Positions 8,300-17,530 of a DNA stretch of 64,000 nucleotides are shown one piece after another (positions within the stretch are counted from its first letter, which is position 1; each line of letters opens with the position of its first letter). The translations under genes were made by a program, and so were the position numbers. Origin of the DNA: JAKIVR01 sp035933635 (GTDB taxonomy: Archaea > Thermoplasmatota > Thermoplasmata > Lutacidiplasmatales > UBA184); the NCBI GenBank assembly GCA_035933635.1, contig DASYYY010000021.1, positions 124,001 to 188,000 of the forward strand, in the 5' to 3' direction. The notes under the pieces are model-generated. The model made no database searches. It was not told the DNA's origin and saw only the letters and a list, made by a program, of their open reading frames with translations.

Positions 8300-9727
8300 A
8301 TGGCCGAGGACGCCCGTTACGTGCGAACGCCGATCACCGAGGAATCCGCCGACCAACGGCGAACGACCTTCGGGGAGATCCAGCTGCCGTACCTGCCGGA
8401 GGAGGCGGTGCTCGAGGGCCAGCGTTGCCTGCAATGCGCTCTCCCGTTCTGCGTCGAGGCTTGCCCCATCACCCAAGACTGTCGCGGCTACATCCGGCTC
8501 GTCGGGGAGCGGAAGTTCGACGAGGCCGCGAAGCTCACGCTGCGCGAAAATCCCCTCGCGATGACCCTGTGCAAGGTCTGTTACCACTATTGCGAGGACT
8601 CGTGCATCATGGGCGAGCGGGGCGTGCCGATCGCGATCCGTCAACTGAAGCGGGCGGCGATGGAGCTCGGGAGCTGCAACCTTCTCTACGTTCCCAGCGC
8701 TCCGCGCAATCAACGCATCGCCATCGTCGGTGGCGGCCCAGCCGGGCTAATGGCGGCCTGGGAGCTCGGGATCCGCGGCTACTCGGTCACAGTCTTCGAG
8801 GAGGAGGAGTACCTCGGTGGCCAGGTAGCGACCATCCCGAAGTACCACATGGACGGCCGGGAGTTCGCGCTGGACGTCGCCCGCTTCCGCAACCTCGATG
8901 TGACGTTCTCGATGGGCAAACGCGCCGGCTCAGACTTCGATCCGGTGGCGCTGCTGCAGCAGGGCTATCGAGCAGTCTATCTCGCCGTTGGCACCACCTT
9001 CCACAACTCCCTCGGCATCCCGGGCGAAGACCTGCCCGGCGTCTACCCGGCGATCTCGTTGCTGCGCGCGCTGAACCGCGGTCCTCCGGTGAAGCTCGGG
9101 CAGAAGATCGTCGTCGTGGGCGGCGGGGACGTGGCGATGGACGCTGTCCGCTCGGCACTCCGACTCGCCCCCCAAGGAATGGTCGAGCTCGTCTACCGCA
9201 AGGGTCGCGAGCAGATGAGCGCCGGGAGCGAGGAGCTGACCGAGGGCGACGAGGAGCGCGTCCATCTAGTGTTCGAACGGTCCCCCAAGAGGGTCCTCGG
9301 GGAGGACCGGGTCCAGGGCCTCGTGGTCCAGCAGATGCAGCTCGGCCCCCCGGGCGCGGGGGGCGTCCGCCCGCTGCTTCCCGTGCCGGGAACCGAGGAG
9401 ACGATCGCATGCGACACGGTCATCGTGGCCGTGGGGGAGCGTACCGACCTGACGGGATTCCCCCCGGAACTGGACCTCAAGATGCGCCCGAACGGCTGGC
9501 CGGAAGGGAAGAACCCCGACTCGATGACCGCGGTCGAAGGGATCTTCGCCTCCGGGGGAAAGTCCGTGGTGTATGCAATGTCGGCGGGGAGCCGCTCGGC
9601 CCAGGCGATCGATGCCTACCTCTGCAAGAAGGAGGGCCGGACACCCGGCCCGCGCCCGGACCCCTTCGGGGAAGGAGGGGCCACCGGGCCCCCGAAGGTC
9701 TACTCCGGCCCCACCTGGCATTTGTAG
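8300..9727 (+). CDS. GltD-type NAD(P)H-dependent Fe-S flavoprotein oxidoreductase
   Basis: 475 aa from ATG at 8300. The N-terminal domain has CLQCALPFCVEACP and CKVCYHYCEDSC, two cysteine groups that ligate [4Fe-4S] clusters as in glutamate synthase beta subunit and dihydropyrimidine dehydrogenase. Then an FAD site (IAIVGGGPAGLMAAWELG, about residue 139) and an NAD(P)H site (KIVVVGGGDVAMDAVRSA, about residue 270). The C-terminal IFASGGKSVVYAMSAGSRSAQAIDAYL closes the FAD domain. GltD-type proteins pass electrons from NAD(P)H to a partner, but no GltB-like partner is nearby, so its acceptor is open. An in-frame GTG/ATG upstream would add about 41 unconserved residues; I reject those. Confidence 0.85.
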   Translation: MAEDARYVRTPITEESADQRRTTFGEIQLPYLPEEAVLEGQRCLQCALPFCVEACPITQDCRGYIRLVGERKFDEAAKLTLRENPLAMTLCKVCYHYCEDSCIMGERGVPIAIRQLKRAAMELGSCNLLYVPSAPRNQRIAIVGGGPAGLMAAWELGIRGYSVTVFEEEEYLGGQVATIPKYHMDGREFALDVARFRNLDVTFSMGKRAGSDFDPVALLQQGYRAVYLAVGTTFHNSLGIPGEDLPGVYPAISLLRALNRGPPVKLGQKIVVVGGGDVAMDAVRSALRLAPQGMVELVYRKGREQMSAGSEELTEGDEERVHLVFERSPKRVLGEDRVQGLVVQQMQLGPPGAGGVRPLLPVPGTEETIACDTVIVAVGERTDLTGFPPELDLKMRPNGWPEGKNPDSMTAVEGIFASGGKSVVYAMSAGSRSAQAIDAYLCKKEGRTPGPRPDPFGEGGATGPPKVYSGPTWHL

Positions 9728-9858
9728 TCCTCCGGCCGTCGCAGTTTTCCGGCCGACTCTGGAAGGAATCCCTGACTCTCACGCCCCCTGTGCGGTGGGC
9801 GACCCATCCGTCGCATTCTTGGCCTCGCCCGGCCGTACATACACCGAACTGGAGCTCG

Positions 9859-10446
9859 ATGTCGCGTCGAAACCGCCCGGGACGGGCCGCGGACCGGGAG
9901 GACGCCTCCCCCCCAGGTGCCGGGTCGAAGCCGGGCATTCGAAGAGGCGTTGTGGTCCTCCTCGTCGTGGCCGTCGCGGTGATCGCCGCCGTCGCCGTTT
10001 ACGAGGTCCTCGAGCTGAGGAATCTATCGAAGCCTTCACGAGGTGGCGGTGGAGAGAACTCCACAAGTCCCTCGGGCACGATCCTGGTGGCCAACGGTAC
10101 GACTTGGCCGATCGGGCCGCGCCACTACGAGGGTAGCTGGTTCAATATCGACTACACATCGGAGGTCCAAGGGACGTTCCGGTCCTCCACCCTGGTGACG
10201 GGGTACATCCTCCCTTCCGGTGCATTCGTCGGTTACGCCGGTGCGAACTCGAGCTACGGGGCCGTCCCGGCCTCCGGGTCCCCGAGCCCCAACAACTGGA
10301 CCTCGGGAAGTTCCATGGGAGGTTACATCGACACCTTCCTCGATCCCGGGGAGTACGAGATCTTCTTCGTGAACGCCAACTCCAGCGCGACGGCCTCCCT
10401 CGGCATGACGAGCGACCTGATCGCTTCGACCGAGTCGGTCGGCTAG
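9859..10446 (+). CDS. Membrane-anchored extracellular protein of unknown function
   Basis: 195 aa from ATG at 9859. After a basic, Pro/Gly-rich cytoplasmic tail of ~30 residues there is a transmembrane helix (GVVVLLVVAVAVIAAVAVYEVL), then a Gly-rich linker and a beta-rich, Asn/Ser/Thr-rich outer domain (for example NFNIDYTSEV-like and GEYEIFFVNANSSATASLG). Several N-x-S/T sequons suggest N-glycosylation. Thermoplasmata-type genomes carry many such proteins. TACATAC at about 9836 may be its TATA box. Function not recognised. The C-terminal end converges on the solute-binding protein gene. Confidence 0.7.
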   Translation: MSRRNRPGRAADREDASPPGAGSKPGIRRGVVVLLVVAVAVIAAVAVYEVLELRNLSKPSRGGGGENSTSPSGTILVANGTTWPIGPRHYEGSWFNIDYTSEVQGTFRSSTLVTGYILPSGAFVGYAGANSSYGAVPASGSPSPNNWTSGSSMGGYIDTFLDPGEYEIFFVNANSSATASLGMTSDLIASTESVG

Positions 10447-10477
10447 AACTGCGCGGGTCCGACTTCGGCGGCGGCGA

Positions 10478-13400
10478 TCACGCGGCGCGAGGTCGCCCGC
10501 GGGTCGGCCGCGGGACCCGGCGCCGGTGGTCCGCGACCACCAGCGCGAGCGGGGCCGTCGCGTTGTGTCCCGTGGCGTCGACCACCGTCACGGACAGACG
10601 GAACAGGCCGGTCTGGTTCGGCACGCACGTCAACACGGCCACCGGCAGCGCAGCACAGCCACCGGGCAGTCCGGACCACGTGTACTGGTACCCCCCAGCC
10701 CCCCCCACGGCCAGCGCCGTGAGGTTGAGCGGGGCCCCCAATGTCGCCGGGGTCGACCACACGAACGGACCTCGGACGCTGAGCGGCGCGCCGGGCCCGG
10801 TCAGGTAGCGCACGAAGGAGAACTGCATGCCGTGGGCGATCCCGGTCAGGGGGCTCGGGTCGACGCTGGCGATGCTGATCCAGGGCGCGGTCGCGACGAG
10901 CTCGGCCCGTTGGCCGGCGTAGAGGTACAGGGCCAGGTCGTTCGCCACGGTCTCGATCTGACCGTACAGCACACCCCGTCGCGGTCCTGGGGGGATCGTA
11001 TCGGCCTGGTGGATCCCGACCACCATCGAGGCGTAGGCAGCCCCCTGGCAGCTGTTCGGGATGGGCGAGGTCGAGTTCGCCCAGTAGCCGAGCGAGGTCG
11101 AACAGTTCGTGGCGTTGAAGAGCTGGAGTCGCTCGGCGAGCGCGCTCGAGGCGGTGTAGAACGTGTCGGGCAGGTAGAGCGGGTCGACCGAATCGGAGGG
11201 GTCGGCGTAGTCCACCGCCGCGCTCAATCCGGTCGTGACGAACGGACCCAGCCCGCCGGGCCCGGAATAGAGCGTGTCGGCGGTCAACCGTGCCGCGCTC
11301 TCATTGCGCAGGACGGGGAGGAGCGACCGATTGGAGAGCGACTCGATCGAGGCGACCCACATCTTGTCGGACTGCCCGGCGGCAGTGGCGTTGGTCGGGT
11401 AGGTCACCAGGAAGGAGCAGGGTGAGAGGGGCGTGCAGACCGGGCCGACCATCGGGTCGTGAGCGGTCTGGTTCCACCACCAGGCCGCCCCACCGACGTC
11501 GGCCGGATTGGTGTCCGGATTGCCGCTCGGCCAGGCGATCCCTTGGGGTGTGGACGGGCCGAGGAACTGCGGGATGGCCCCGCCGTCGAGGAACCGGCTG
11601 CTGAGCCCGGCGACGCCGAACGCGTAGGTCATCGCCGAATCGTAGGGGAAGGCGTGGACCAGGAACTGGCGCAGGTTGACGTCGTCCAGGAGCGTGCTCG
11701 GAGCGGTGAGGTTCTGCCCGGCGAGTCCGGCGGCGCGGGTCGCGTTGGACCAGAGGTTGAGCGGGTCGAAGTAGGTCGTCAGCGAGGGGAATTCGTCGAT
11801 CCCGACGAGCCCCTGGGTGACGTCACTGACGAGCATGGTCGTCCCGTTCGGCGGCAGCGTGGCGAGGTCGGAGCTGCCTGTGACAATGGCGGCTTGCACC
11901 GCACCCGGGGTCGTCGCCCAAGTGACGTTGACCTGCGGGACGAAGGCTCCCTTCGCGGGAAGACAGCCGGGGGCGGTGCAGACCGCGACGGTCGACCAGC
12001 TCGGGTTCGTTCGGAGGACATAGCCCACCCCCCAGGTCTCCCGGGCCAGGTAGTACGGTCCGCTCCCGACCATCGCCTGGAGCGCCCGGCCATGGCTCGG
12101 GTAGATCGAGCCGTTGAGCTCCCAACTGTCGAAGCCGGTCGCCGGGACGGTCGAGACCGCCACGCCGTATCCTGAGGATCCGGGCGCAGCACACGGCGCG
12201 TCGCCCGCCCCGCTCACATTGCCGAGGGTCCAGTAGGGAATCCCCAGACCCTGGGCCGCCGCACTGAACCAGCCGCAGGAGACGATCGATGCGCCGACCG
12301 GGCTGGCAAGGACCTCCAGGGCCGTACGGAAGCCCGGGGAGAGCGAGGTGTGGGGGAACTGCAAGGTGACGCACCCCCGCTGACCGGCGGCCATCGCCGC
12401 CTTCGGACACAGGCCCGACGCGTTGAGGGTAATCGAGCCGTACATCCAGCGCGGAGTGTTGTTGACCGGCAGGTGGGCCGCGCCATCCCACGAGTAGCTG
12501 CCCGCGGGCAGCAGCCCTTGGCTGACCATCCAGCCTCCGTTGCACTCCCAGCAGGGCGAATTGGCGAGCGCCATCGTCCGGATCAGCGAGAACAGCACGT
12601 CGGTGGGCCAGACGCCCCAGCTCGCCCCGGTGGCCGGGTCGTAGAACGCCGACCGGTTGTTGATCACGAAGGTGAGGTTGTCGCCCCGGGCGAGCGAGTT
12701 CCCGTAGAGCGAGATACATCGGCCGCTGCCGGGGACGCAGGTCGCCAGATCCGGCTCGAACGAAACCGGGCCGCGCCCCGTGGCGGAACCGTTGGCGAGG
12801 ATCAGAGTCTGGTAGACGTTCGCCATCGCCTCGGCGCCGGCGGGCTCGTAGTCGATCGCCGGGTCGAAGGAGGCCGCCCCTCCCGGGGCGTACTCCACGA
12901 CACGCAGCGTCCCGTGATGACCGGAGGCCGACCGAGGGGGCAGCAAGCCACCCAGGCCGCTCCCGACCACGATTGTGAAGGTGTAGTTGCTCCAGGCCAG
13001 GGACCAGTTGACCCCCACGAGGGTCTTGGTCGGGAGCGTGTAGTTGAGCTCGTAGAATCCGGGTGGGGTCGTCGCGCCGAATCCGATCCGGACGCTGCTC
13101 GTTCCGTTCGGCTGGAGGAGGGGCGCGCTCAGCGTCCCGAACCCGACGGCGTTCTGGCTCTCGGAGAACCGGGGGACGAACTCGCGGGTCAGGTCGTTCG
13201 ACGGGGGCAGGACGTCGGTGACCCGGACGGTGACGCTCCCCCCTGGCGCGACGTAGGGAGTGGCGAGAGTGCCCGTTGAGGAGTTCGAAGCGATCGATCC
13301 GGTCAACAGCGCCCGCACCCCCGCCGGATCGCCGACGGTCGAGGGGAGCACCACGTACTCGAGCAGGTGCGCACGGCTATCGTGGATGTGGCCCGTTGCG

Positions 13401-13810
13401 TCGAGCGCCGTCGCGCACACCGCGTAGGTGCCCGGCGTCGCGTACGGATGGCGGACCTCGGGGCTGTGGCTGACGGCAAATCCTCCGTCGCCGAACCACC
13501 AGAGGTAGGAGACGCCCACCGCCCCGGCGGGCAGTACGGCGAAGAACCGGGGCCACTGGCCATAGAGCGAGGTCAGATTGGGTGACTCCACCACAAGGTC
13601 GTGGAGGTGGGTGCTCCCCGACACGATCCCGCAGGGGTTCGCGCTCCCGGTCACCGCGCTTGTGGCGCTCGGTCCGGTAAAGCCGGGTGCGCTCGCAGCG
13701 GTCGACAGACCGGAGCTGGCGCCCAACAGGCTGACCAGGACGATCCCGATCCCCGCGCTGGTGGCTCGGAACCGACGCGAAGGGCGGATACGGTGACGTT
13801 CGAGCGTCAT
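10478..13810 (-). CDS. Secreted ABC-type (SBP_bac_5-like) solute-binding protein with PKD domain
   Basis: 1110 aa. A signal peptide covers residues 1-40 (SAGIGIVLVSLLGASSGLSTAASA). A PKD-like domain follows at about 85-150 (YLWWFGDGG..., HPYATPGTYAV). From about residue 300 the sequence resembles family 5 peptide/nickel-binding proteins: SFDPAIDYEPAGAEAMANVYQTLI, FEPDLATC, then GSGPYYLARETWGVGYVLRTNPSW and late VNLRQFLVHAFPYDSAMTYAFG. A second Ig/PKD-like domain ends the protein (about 1000-1090). There are many N-glycosylation sequons and cysteine pairs. No ABC permease or ATPase lies in the window. No C-terminal membrane helix is present, so the protein is either released or held by the uncleaved N-terminus. 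Confidence 0.75.
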   Translation of the reverse strand: MTLERHRIRPSRRFRATSAGIGIVLVSLLGASSGLSTAASAPGFTGPSATSAVTGSANPCGIVSGSTHLHDLVVESPNLTSLYGQWPRFFAVLPAGAVGVSYLWWFGDGGFAVSHSPEVRHPYATPGTYAVCATALDATGHIHDSRAHLLEYVVLPSTVGDPAGVRALLTGSIASNSSTGTLATPYVAPGGSVTVRVTDVLPPSNDLTREFVPRFSESQNAVGFGTLSAPLLQPNGTSSVRIGFGATTPPGFYELNYTLPTKTLVGVNWSLAWSNYTFTIVVGSGLGGLLPPRSASGHHGTLRVVEYAPGGAASFDPAIDYEPAGAEAMANVYQTLILANGSATGRGPVSFEPDLATCVPGSGRCISLYGNSLARGDNLTFVINNRSAFYDPATGASWGVWPTDVLFSLIRTMALANSPCWECNGGWMVSQGLLPAGSYSWDGAAHLPVNNTPRWMYGSITLNASGLCPKAAMAAGQRGCVTLQFPHTSLSPGFRTALEVLASPVGASIVSCGWFSAAAQGLGIPYWTLGNVSGAGDAPCAAPGSSGYGVAVSTVPATGFDSWELNGSIYPSHGRALQAMVGSGPYYLARETWGVGYVLRTNPSWSTVAVCTAPGCLPAKGAFVPQVNVTWATTPGAVQAAIVTGSSDLATLPPNGTTMLVSDVTQGLVGIDEFPSLTTYFDPLNLWSNATRAAGLAGQNLTAPSTLLDDVNLRQFLVHAFPYDSAMTYAFGVAGLSSRFLDGGAIPQFLGPSTPQGIAWPSGNPDTNPADVGGAAWWWNQTAHDPMVGPVCTPLSPCSFLVTYPTNATAAGQSDKMWVASIESLSNRSLLPVLRNESAARLTADTLYSGPGGLGPFVTTGLSAAVDYADPSDSVDPLYLPDTFYTASSALAERLQLFNATNCSTSLGYWANSTSPIPNSCQGAAYASMVVGIHQADTIPPGPRRGVLYGQIETVANDLALYLYAGQRAELVATAPWISIASVDPSPLTGIAHGMQFSFVRYLTGPGAPLSVRGPFVWSTPATLGAPLNLTALAVGGAGGYQYTWSGLPGGCAALPVAVLTCVPNQTGLFRLSVTVVDATGHNATAPLALVVADHRRRVPRPTRGRPRAA

Positions 13811-14115
13811 GGCACCGACGCCTCGGGCGTTCCGCAGGCGATGGGCGCGGGCAGGGCGTTATACTTCATAAACCCCCACCGCGGCGCTCGCGACCACGTC
13901 TTCGGACCGCACATCCCCCCCGCGGCCGCCGCCCGAGGTACGTCTCCCCCTCCGATCGGATCCGGAGGAGTACTCCCGAGTAAGACAATGGCCCGTGGCA
14001 CGCGGGGGGACGTCTGGGGAGTTAGGGCCGAGCATCGGAAGGTAGGGTGGGAGCTCTCGGGCTCGAGCGTTCGCGCGGGCTGCCGCGCCATCGCCGTGGG
14101 CTCAGAGTCGGAGAA
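13811..14115 (-). promoter_or_regulatory. Intergenic region with promoter of the solute-binding protein gene
   Basis: 305 bases without a gene. Reading leftward, AAGTATAAC at 13858-13866, about 50 bases before the ATG at 13810, is the best TATA candidate, with TTTATG just beyond it. The remainder is GC-rich and I see no RNA gene or repeat in it. Confidence 0.4.
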
Positions 14116-16413
14116 TCAGCGAAGGGGAGGGGCCATCGACGAAGCACAGTGGAACAGCGCGGGAGCCGGTGGGGAGTAGGCGCTGGGCCCAAGCAACGAA
14201 TGGAATGAGATCCGCGGAGGGGCGGTCTTGGTCACGGACGCGAGTCCGAGGCTCGAGGGGCTCTGATGGGCCTGGAACCCGCCGAGAAGCCCACCGGAGG
14301 TCCCCACGGGGGATCCGATGAACGCGAGGTCCGCGGCCGAGCCGCTCGACGCATGACCGCCGCCGGACCCCGGCCCGAACCGGAAGTGGACGACGGCGAC
14401 GCCGTATCCGGCAAAGTGCACCGTCATCGGTCCGATCGGAGAGAACGATACGTTCGAGACGCCCGAGCGAGCCAGGGTGGTCCAGTTCTGGGTACTGTTG
14501 AAGTTCATCGAGTAGGTCGTGGCATCGAGCAGGGTGTAGTTCGACGCGGTCGCCGTTTGCCCGTCGACCGAGAGGATCACCGTGGTGGGGAGGGCATTGC
14601 GGTTCGCCAACACCAGGTTGAAGCCACCCGAGGTCGGGGCGGCGAAGGCACGGACCATGCCGGGATCGGAGGAGGAGACCGAGAGACCGGGTGCGCCGGC
14701 GGCGACGCCGTTGCCCCAGAGCTCGGTCGCCCAGTACGGGGCGTAGTAGACATCGGAGGTGCGGCTCAGCTCCTCGGCGAGCGAGTAGCCCCAGCCTCCG
14801 TAGGGGTAGGTGATCGGGCCGGGCGTCGAGTACGGCCCCTCGAGGGCGAACAGGGTGACCGCGCTCAGGTCCGTGGCCGCCGCGTCGACGAAGTCCGAGA
14901 CGACCCAGGCGGCGGAGAACAGGGTCTGCTGGCGGGGGTCGGTGCCGTAGGTGTCGTAGGAGTTGAGGTTCGATTCGGTGTTCAGGATCGGAAGCCACTG
15001 ATGGGTGAGGTTGTACCAATCCCACTGCTCGGTGAGGGGAGGGAGGAACACCGCGCCGTGGGCGAAGTCAGCGCTCCGGGCGAGGATAGAGCTGTCCGTG
15101 TAGTAGGAGTTCACATCGTCGGGGGGGCAGAACGTCGTGTTGTCCGGGCACCCTCCGTTCGCGGGGTAGAAGTGGAACTGGAGGAAGCCGACGCCGGTCG
15201 CGTTCTGGGCGAAGAACGGCAGGACGGAGGGCCGAGCCATCACGTCCGACCCGACGAGCGCGCCGGGCGAGGCGTTGTGGATGATGGCCGCCGCCGCGTT
15301 GAAAAGTGGAACATAGGCCTGCGCCTGTGATAGGTTGGCCCACACGGGCACCTCGTTGCCGATGTTCCAGTACGAGACGTTGGGCAAACCCGCCGCCACC
15401 GCGCCGTTGACGAAGGTCCGGACGAACACGCGGAAGGCCGAGAGGTTGGGCAGGTAGCCCAACCCCCCGCTCTTGGAGGTGAGCTCCAAGGTGGTGTTGA
15501 GCGGCATGCCGATCGGGAGCACGTTGCCGTCTCCCCACGTGCCCACCGGTAGGTCGATCATGTTGACCGCTCCGACCGAAGTGCTGAGGTTGAACAACGG
15601 CCCGAGCCCCGCGAAATTGAACGAGGGAAGACCGGTGGTATTGTTCCAGCTGGCCGGGGCGACGGCGACCTCGCTCCATCGCAGGATCCCCGGGGTGAGG
15701 TTGCGCACCATCTGGACGAAGTTCGGATCGTTGCGCGGGACCTGGGCAGAGATCGCGGGATTCGCCAGGACGAGCCCCACTGTGGGTGCGCGGGCCCCGG
15801 AGGGCTGAAGATCATCGACGGCGACCCCGACCGATAGGTGCTCGGTGCCCACGATCTCGTACGAGCAGTTCGTCCACGAGGCGAGCCGGCTCAGCGTGAG
15901 CGTCGCCGGATCGTAGCTCCAGTTCCAGCTGTCATCGACCCCGTTGTACCAGACCGTCCACGTCCAGTTTTCCATCGGTGGGAGTACGTCGGCCCCCCCG
16001 GCGATCTGGCCCGGGATCGACCATTGGAGGAGCGGAGAGGTGGACACATTGACCGCCAGCGTGCGGAACGGCAGCGGCGTGCTGAGATTGAGCCAATACG
16101 CACGCTGGGAGGTCGGAACCCCGCCCGGTGCGGGAAGGAGAGGCGTGACGGTATCGGAGAGCAGACTCTTGATGCCCGCCACGATCACGGAGATCTCCTG
16201 ACCGTCGGTGACCGAGGCGATCGAGAGGAACGCCCCCAAGGCAGGATGCGTCGCGGCGCGGGGGTGGTTCATCGCCCCACCCGCCGGTGCGATCGCGCTG
16301 GAGAGCAGCACGGCCGCTGCGACGGTGACGACCCCCAACGACCCCCAAAGCAGGGTACGGGAGGCAGGTCCTCCCATCCGGGGCGAGTCGGGAAGTTTGG
16401 CCCGAACAACCAT
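14116..16413 (-). CDS. Secreted clan GH-A-type glycoside hydrolase
   Basis: 765 aa. The N-terminus has a membrane/signal segment (TLLWGSLGVVTVAAAVLLSSAIA, residues about 22-44). A (beta/alpha)8-type region follows: VSYWNIGNEVPVW has the Asn-Glu pair that supplies the acid/base Glu in clan GH-A, and LPILNTESN has a Glu in the position of the nucleophile, at the end of a beta strand. A beta-sandwich follows (MVRAFAAPTSGGFNLVLANRNALPTTVILSVDG), as in families GH39, GH44, GH51 and GH79. I cannot choose the family. Many Asn-x-Ser/Thr sites suggest glycosylation. The last ~50 residues are low-complexity and carry no membrane helix. It likely degrades external polysaccharide and may feed the neighbouring binding protein (inference). 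Confidence 0.65.
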   Translation of the reverse strand: MVVRAKLPDSPRMGGPASRTLLWGSLGVVTVAAAVLLSSAIAPAGGAMNHPRAATHPALGAFLSIASVTDGQEISVIVAGIKSLLSDTVTPLLPAPGGVPTSQRAYWLNLSTPLPFRTLAVNVSTSPLLQWSIPGQIAGGADVLPPMENWTWTVWYNGVDDSWNWSYDPATLTLSRLASWTNCSYEIVGTEHLSVGVAVDDLQPSGARAPTVGLVLANPAISAQVPRNDPNFVQMVRNLTPGILRWSEVAVAPASWNNTTGLPSFNFAGLGPLFNLSTSVGAVNMIDLPVGTWGDGNVLPIGMPLNTTLELTSKSGGLGYLPNLSAFRVFVRTFVNGAVAAGLPNVSYWNIGNEVPVWANLSQAQAYVPLFNAAAAIIHNASPGALVGSDVMARPSVLPFFAQNATGVGFLQFHFYPANGGCPDNTTFCPPDDVNSYYTDSSILARSADFAHGAVFLPPLTEQWDWYNLTHQWLPILNTESNLNSYDTYGTDPRQQTLFSAAWVVSDFVDAAATDLSAVTLFALEGPYSTPGPITYPYGGWGYSLAEELSRTSDVYYAPYWATELWGNGVAAGAPGLSVSSSDPGMVRAFAAPTSGGFNLVLANRNALPTTVILSVDGQTATASNYTLLDATTYSMNFNSTQNWTTLARSGVSNVSFSPIGPMTVHFAGYGVAVVHFRFGPGSGGGHASSGSAADLAFIGSPVGTSGGLLGGFQAHQSPSSLGLASVTKTAPPRISFHSLLGPSAYSPPAPALFHCASSMAPPLR

Positions 16414-16714
16414 CAGAAAAGCCTGGCGGGTAGTCGGTTACCAAGTTGTGTATATGTAGGTATTGTCGGCCCCAATGAATCGTCGAGTTCGCCGAGCTCG
16501 TGCCCGTCAGTTCCACCCCGGCATCTGGTGCCACGCCGCAGGCGCCGGGGACACTCCCTTGCGTCGAAGATAAGCGCGGATTCCGGGCCGCCGGGGGCCC
16601 AGCGGGATAGGGGCTGGGTCGCCCCCCCCAGCCGACCCCTTCCCGCACCGGTCGATTCGCTGCGCCGCCGGACCGCCTGGATCGACGCCCTCACGGCCGA
16701 CGCTTTCTGCCTCC
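16414..16714 (-). promoter_or_regulatory. Intergenic region; TATA box of the glycosidase gene at 16449-16457
   Basis: 301 bases between divergent genes. TGTATATGT at 16449-16457 (ACATATACA leftward) is a clear TATA box about 40 bases before the glycosidase ATG. For the rightward transporter gene I see no strong TATA box; the stretch 16560-16714 is GC-rich and featureless. Confidence 0.55.
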
Positions 16715-17485
16715 GTGGGTGGCCCGAGCAGAGGCGATCGCTTGGCCACGGAACCCACGGGGGGAGGTTCAGCGTCGGCGGCGCCGGAGGTCCACGAGCC
16801 GCATCCGCGGCCGACGCTGCTGTCGGATTTCATCCTCGGAAGTCAGGACGGTATCGTCAACGTCCTGGGGATCATCCTCGGGCTGGCGGCCGCCCAGACC
16901 CCGGCGGGCACCATCATCGTCGCCACGCTCGCCGCGCTCGCGGCGGAGTCGATCGCCATGGGGGCGGTGGCGTACACGTCCACCCGGTCGCGCCGGCGCC
17001 TGTACCTCTCCGAAGAGCAACGGGAGCTCAAGGAGATGCGGGAGATCCCTGAGGCCGAGCGGGCCGAGGTGCGCGAGGTGCTCGCGGGATGGGGCTACCG
17101 AGGGAGCGACCTCGAGGAGCTGCTGAACCGGATCTGCGGCAACCCGCGGGCGATGCTCGAGTTCATGATGGCGTTCGAGCTCAAGCTCTCACCCGTCGAG
17201 GAGTCCGCCCCCCGGACGAGCGCCTATATCGTCGGGGCCGCCACCGTCGTCGGGCACTTCATTCCGCTCCTACCGTTCGTCATCGACCGTTCGAGCGTCG
17301 TCACCGATGCGATCATCGCCATCGTGCTGAGCGGCGTGACCCTCTTCGCCATCGGCTGGTACGAGGCGAAGGTCACCGACGGCACCTGGTGGCGCAACGG
17401 GATCCAGATGCTCGTCATCGGCCTCGCCGGTGGGCTCGCCGGCTACCTCATCGGCCACCTCATCGGTGCGACACCGGGCCTGTAG
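16715..17485 (+). CDS. VIT1/CCC1 family iron/manganese transporter
   Basis: 256 aa from GTG at 16715 (a TTG at 16742 would be shorter). LLSDFILGSQDGIVNVLGIILGLAAA is the first transmembrane helix with the D-G-x-V-N-V signature, followed by AESIAMGAVAYTSTRSRRRLY in helix 2. A charged, Glu-rich metal-binding loop comes next (EEQRELKEMREIPEAERAEVREVLAGWGY), then three more helices. Family members move Fe2+ or Mn2+ out of the cytoplasm by exchange with protons. Length and helix number (5) fit. It is probably an iron-detoxifying exporter. The DUF72 gene follows after 45 bases. Confidence 0.85.
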   Translation: MGGPSRGDRLATEPTGGGSASAAPEVHEPHPRPTLLSDFILGSQDGIVNVLGIILGLAAAQTPAGTIIVATLAALAAESIAMGAVAYTSTRSRRRLYLSEEQRELKEMREIPEAERAEVREVLAGWGYRGSDLEELLNRICGNPRAMLEFMMAFELKLSPVEESAPRTSAYIVGAATVVGHFIPLLPFVIDRSSVVTDAIIAIVLSGVTLFAIGWYEAKVTDGTWWRNGIQMLVIGLAGGLAGYLIGHLIGATPGL

Positions 17486-17530
17486 ACGCATCGGGAGTCG
17501 ATCCGAGGTCCCCGAAGGCGGAACGGGTGG

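Noticed and set aside
8239..9858. Long plus-strand frame overlapping the flavoprotein gene
   Set aside because: Only its final third (from ATG 9859) is a real gene; the rest is an out-of-frame Arg/Pro-rich shadow of the GltD-type gene.
9859..16413. Secreted-protein region as part of an integrated virus
   Set aside because: No integrase, capsid, packaging or replication gene; typical archaeal surface-protein genes.
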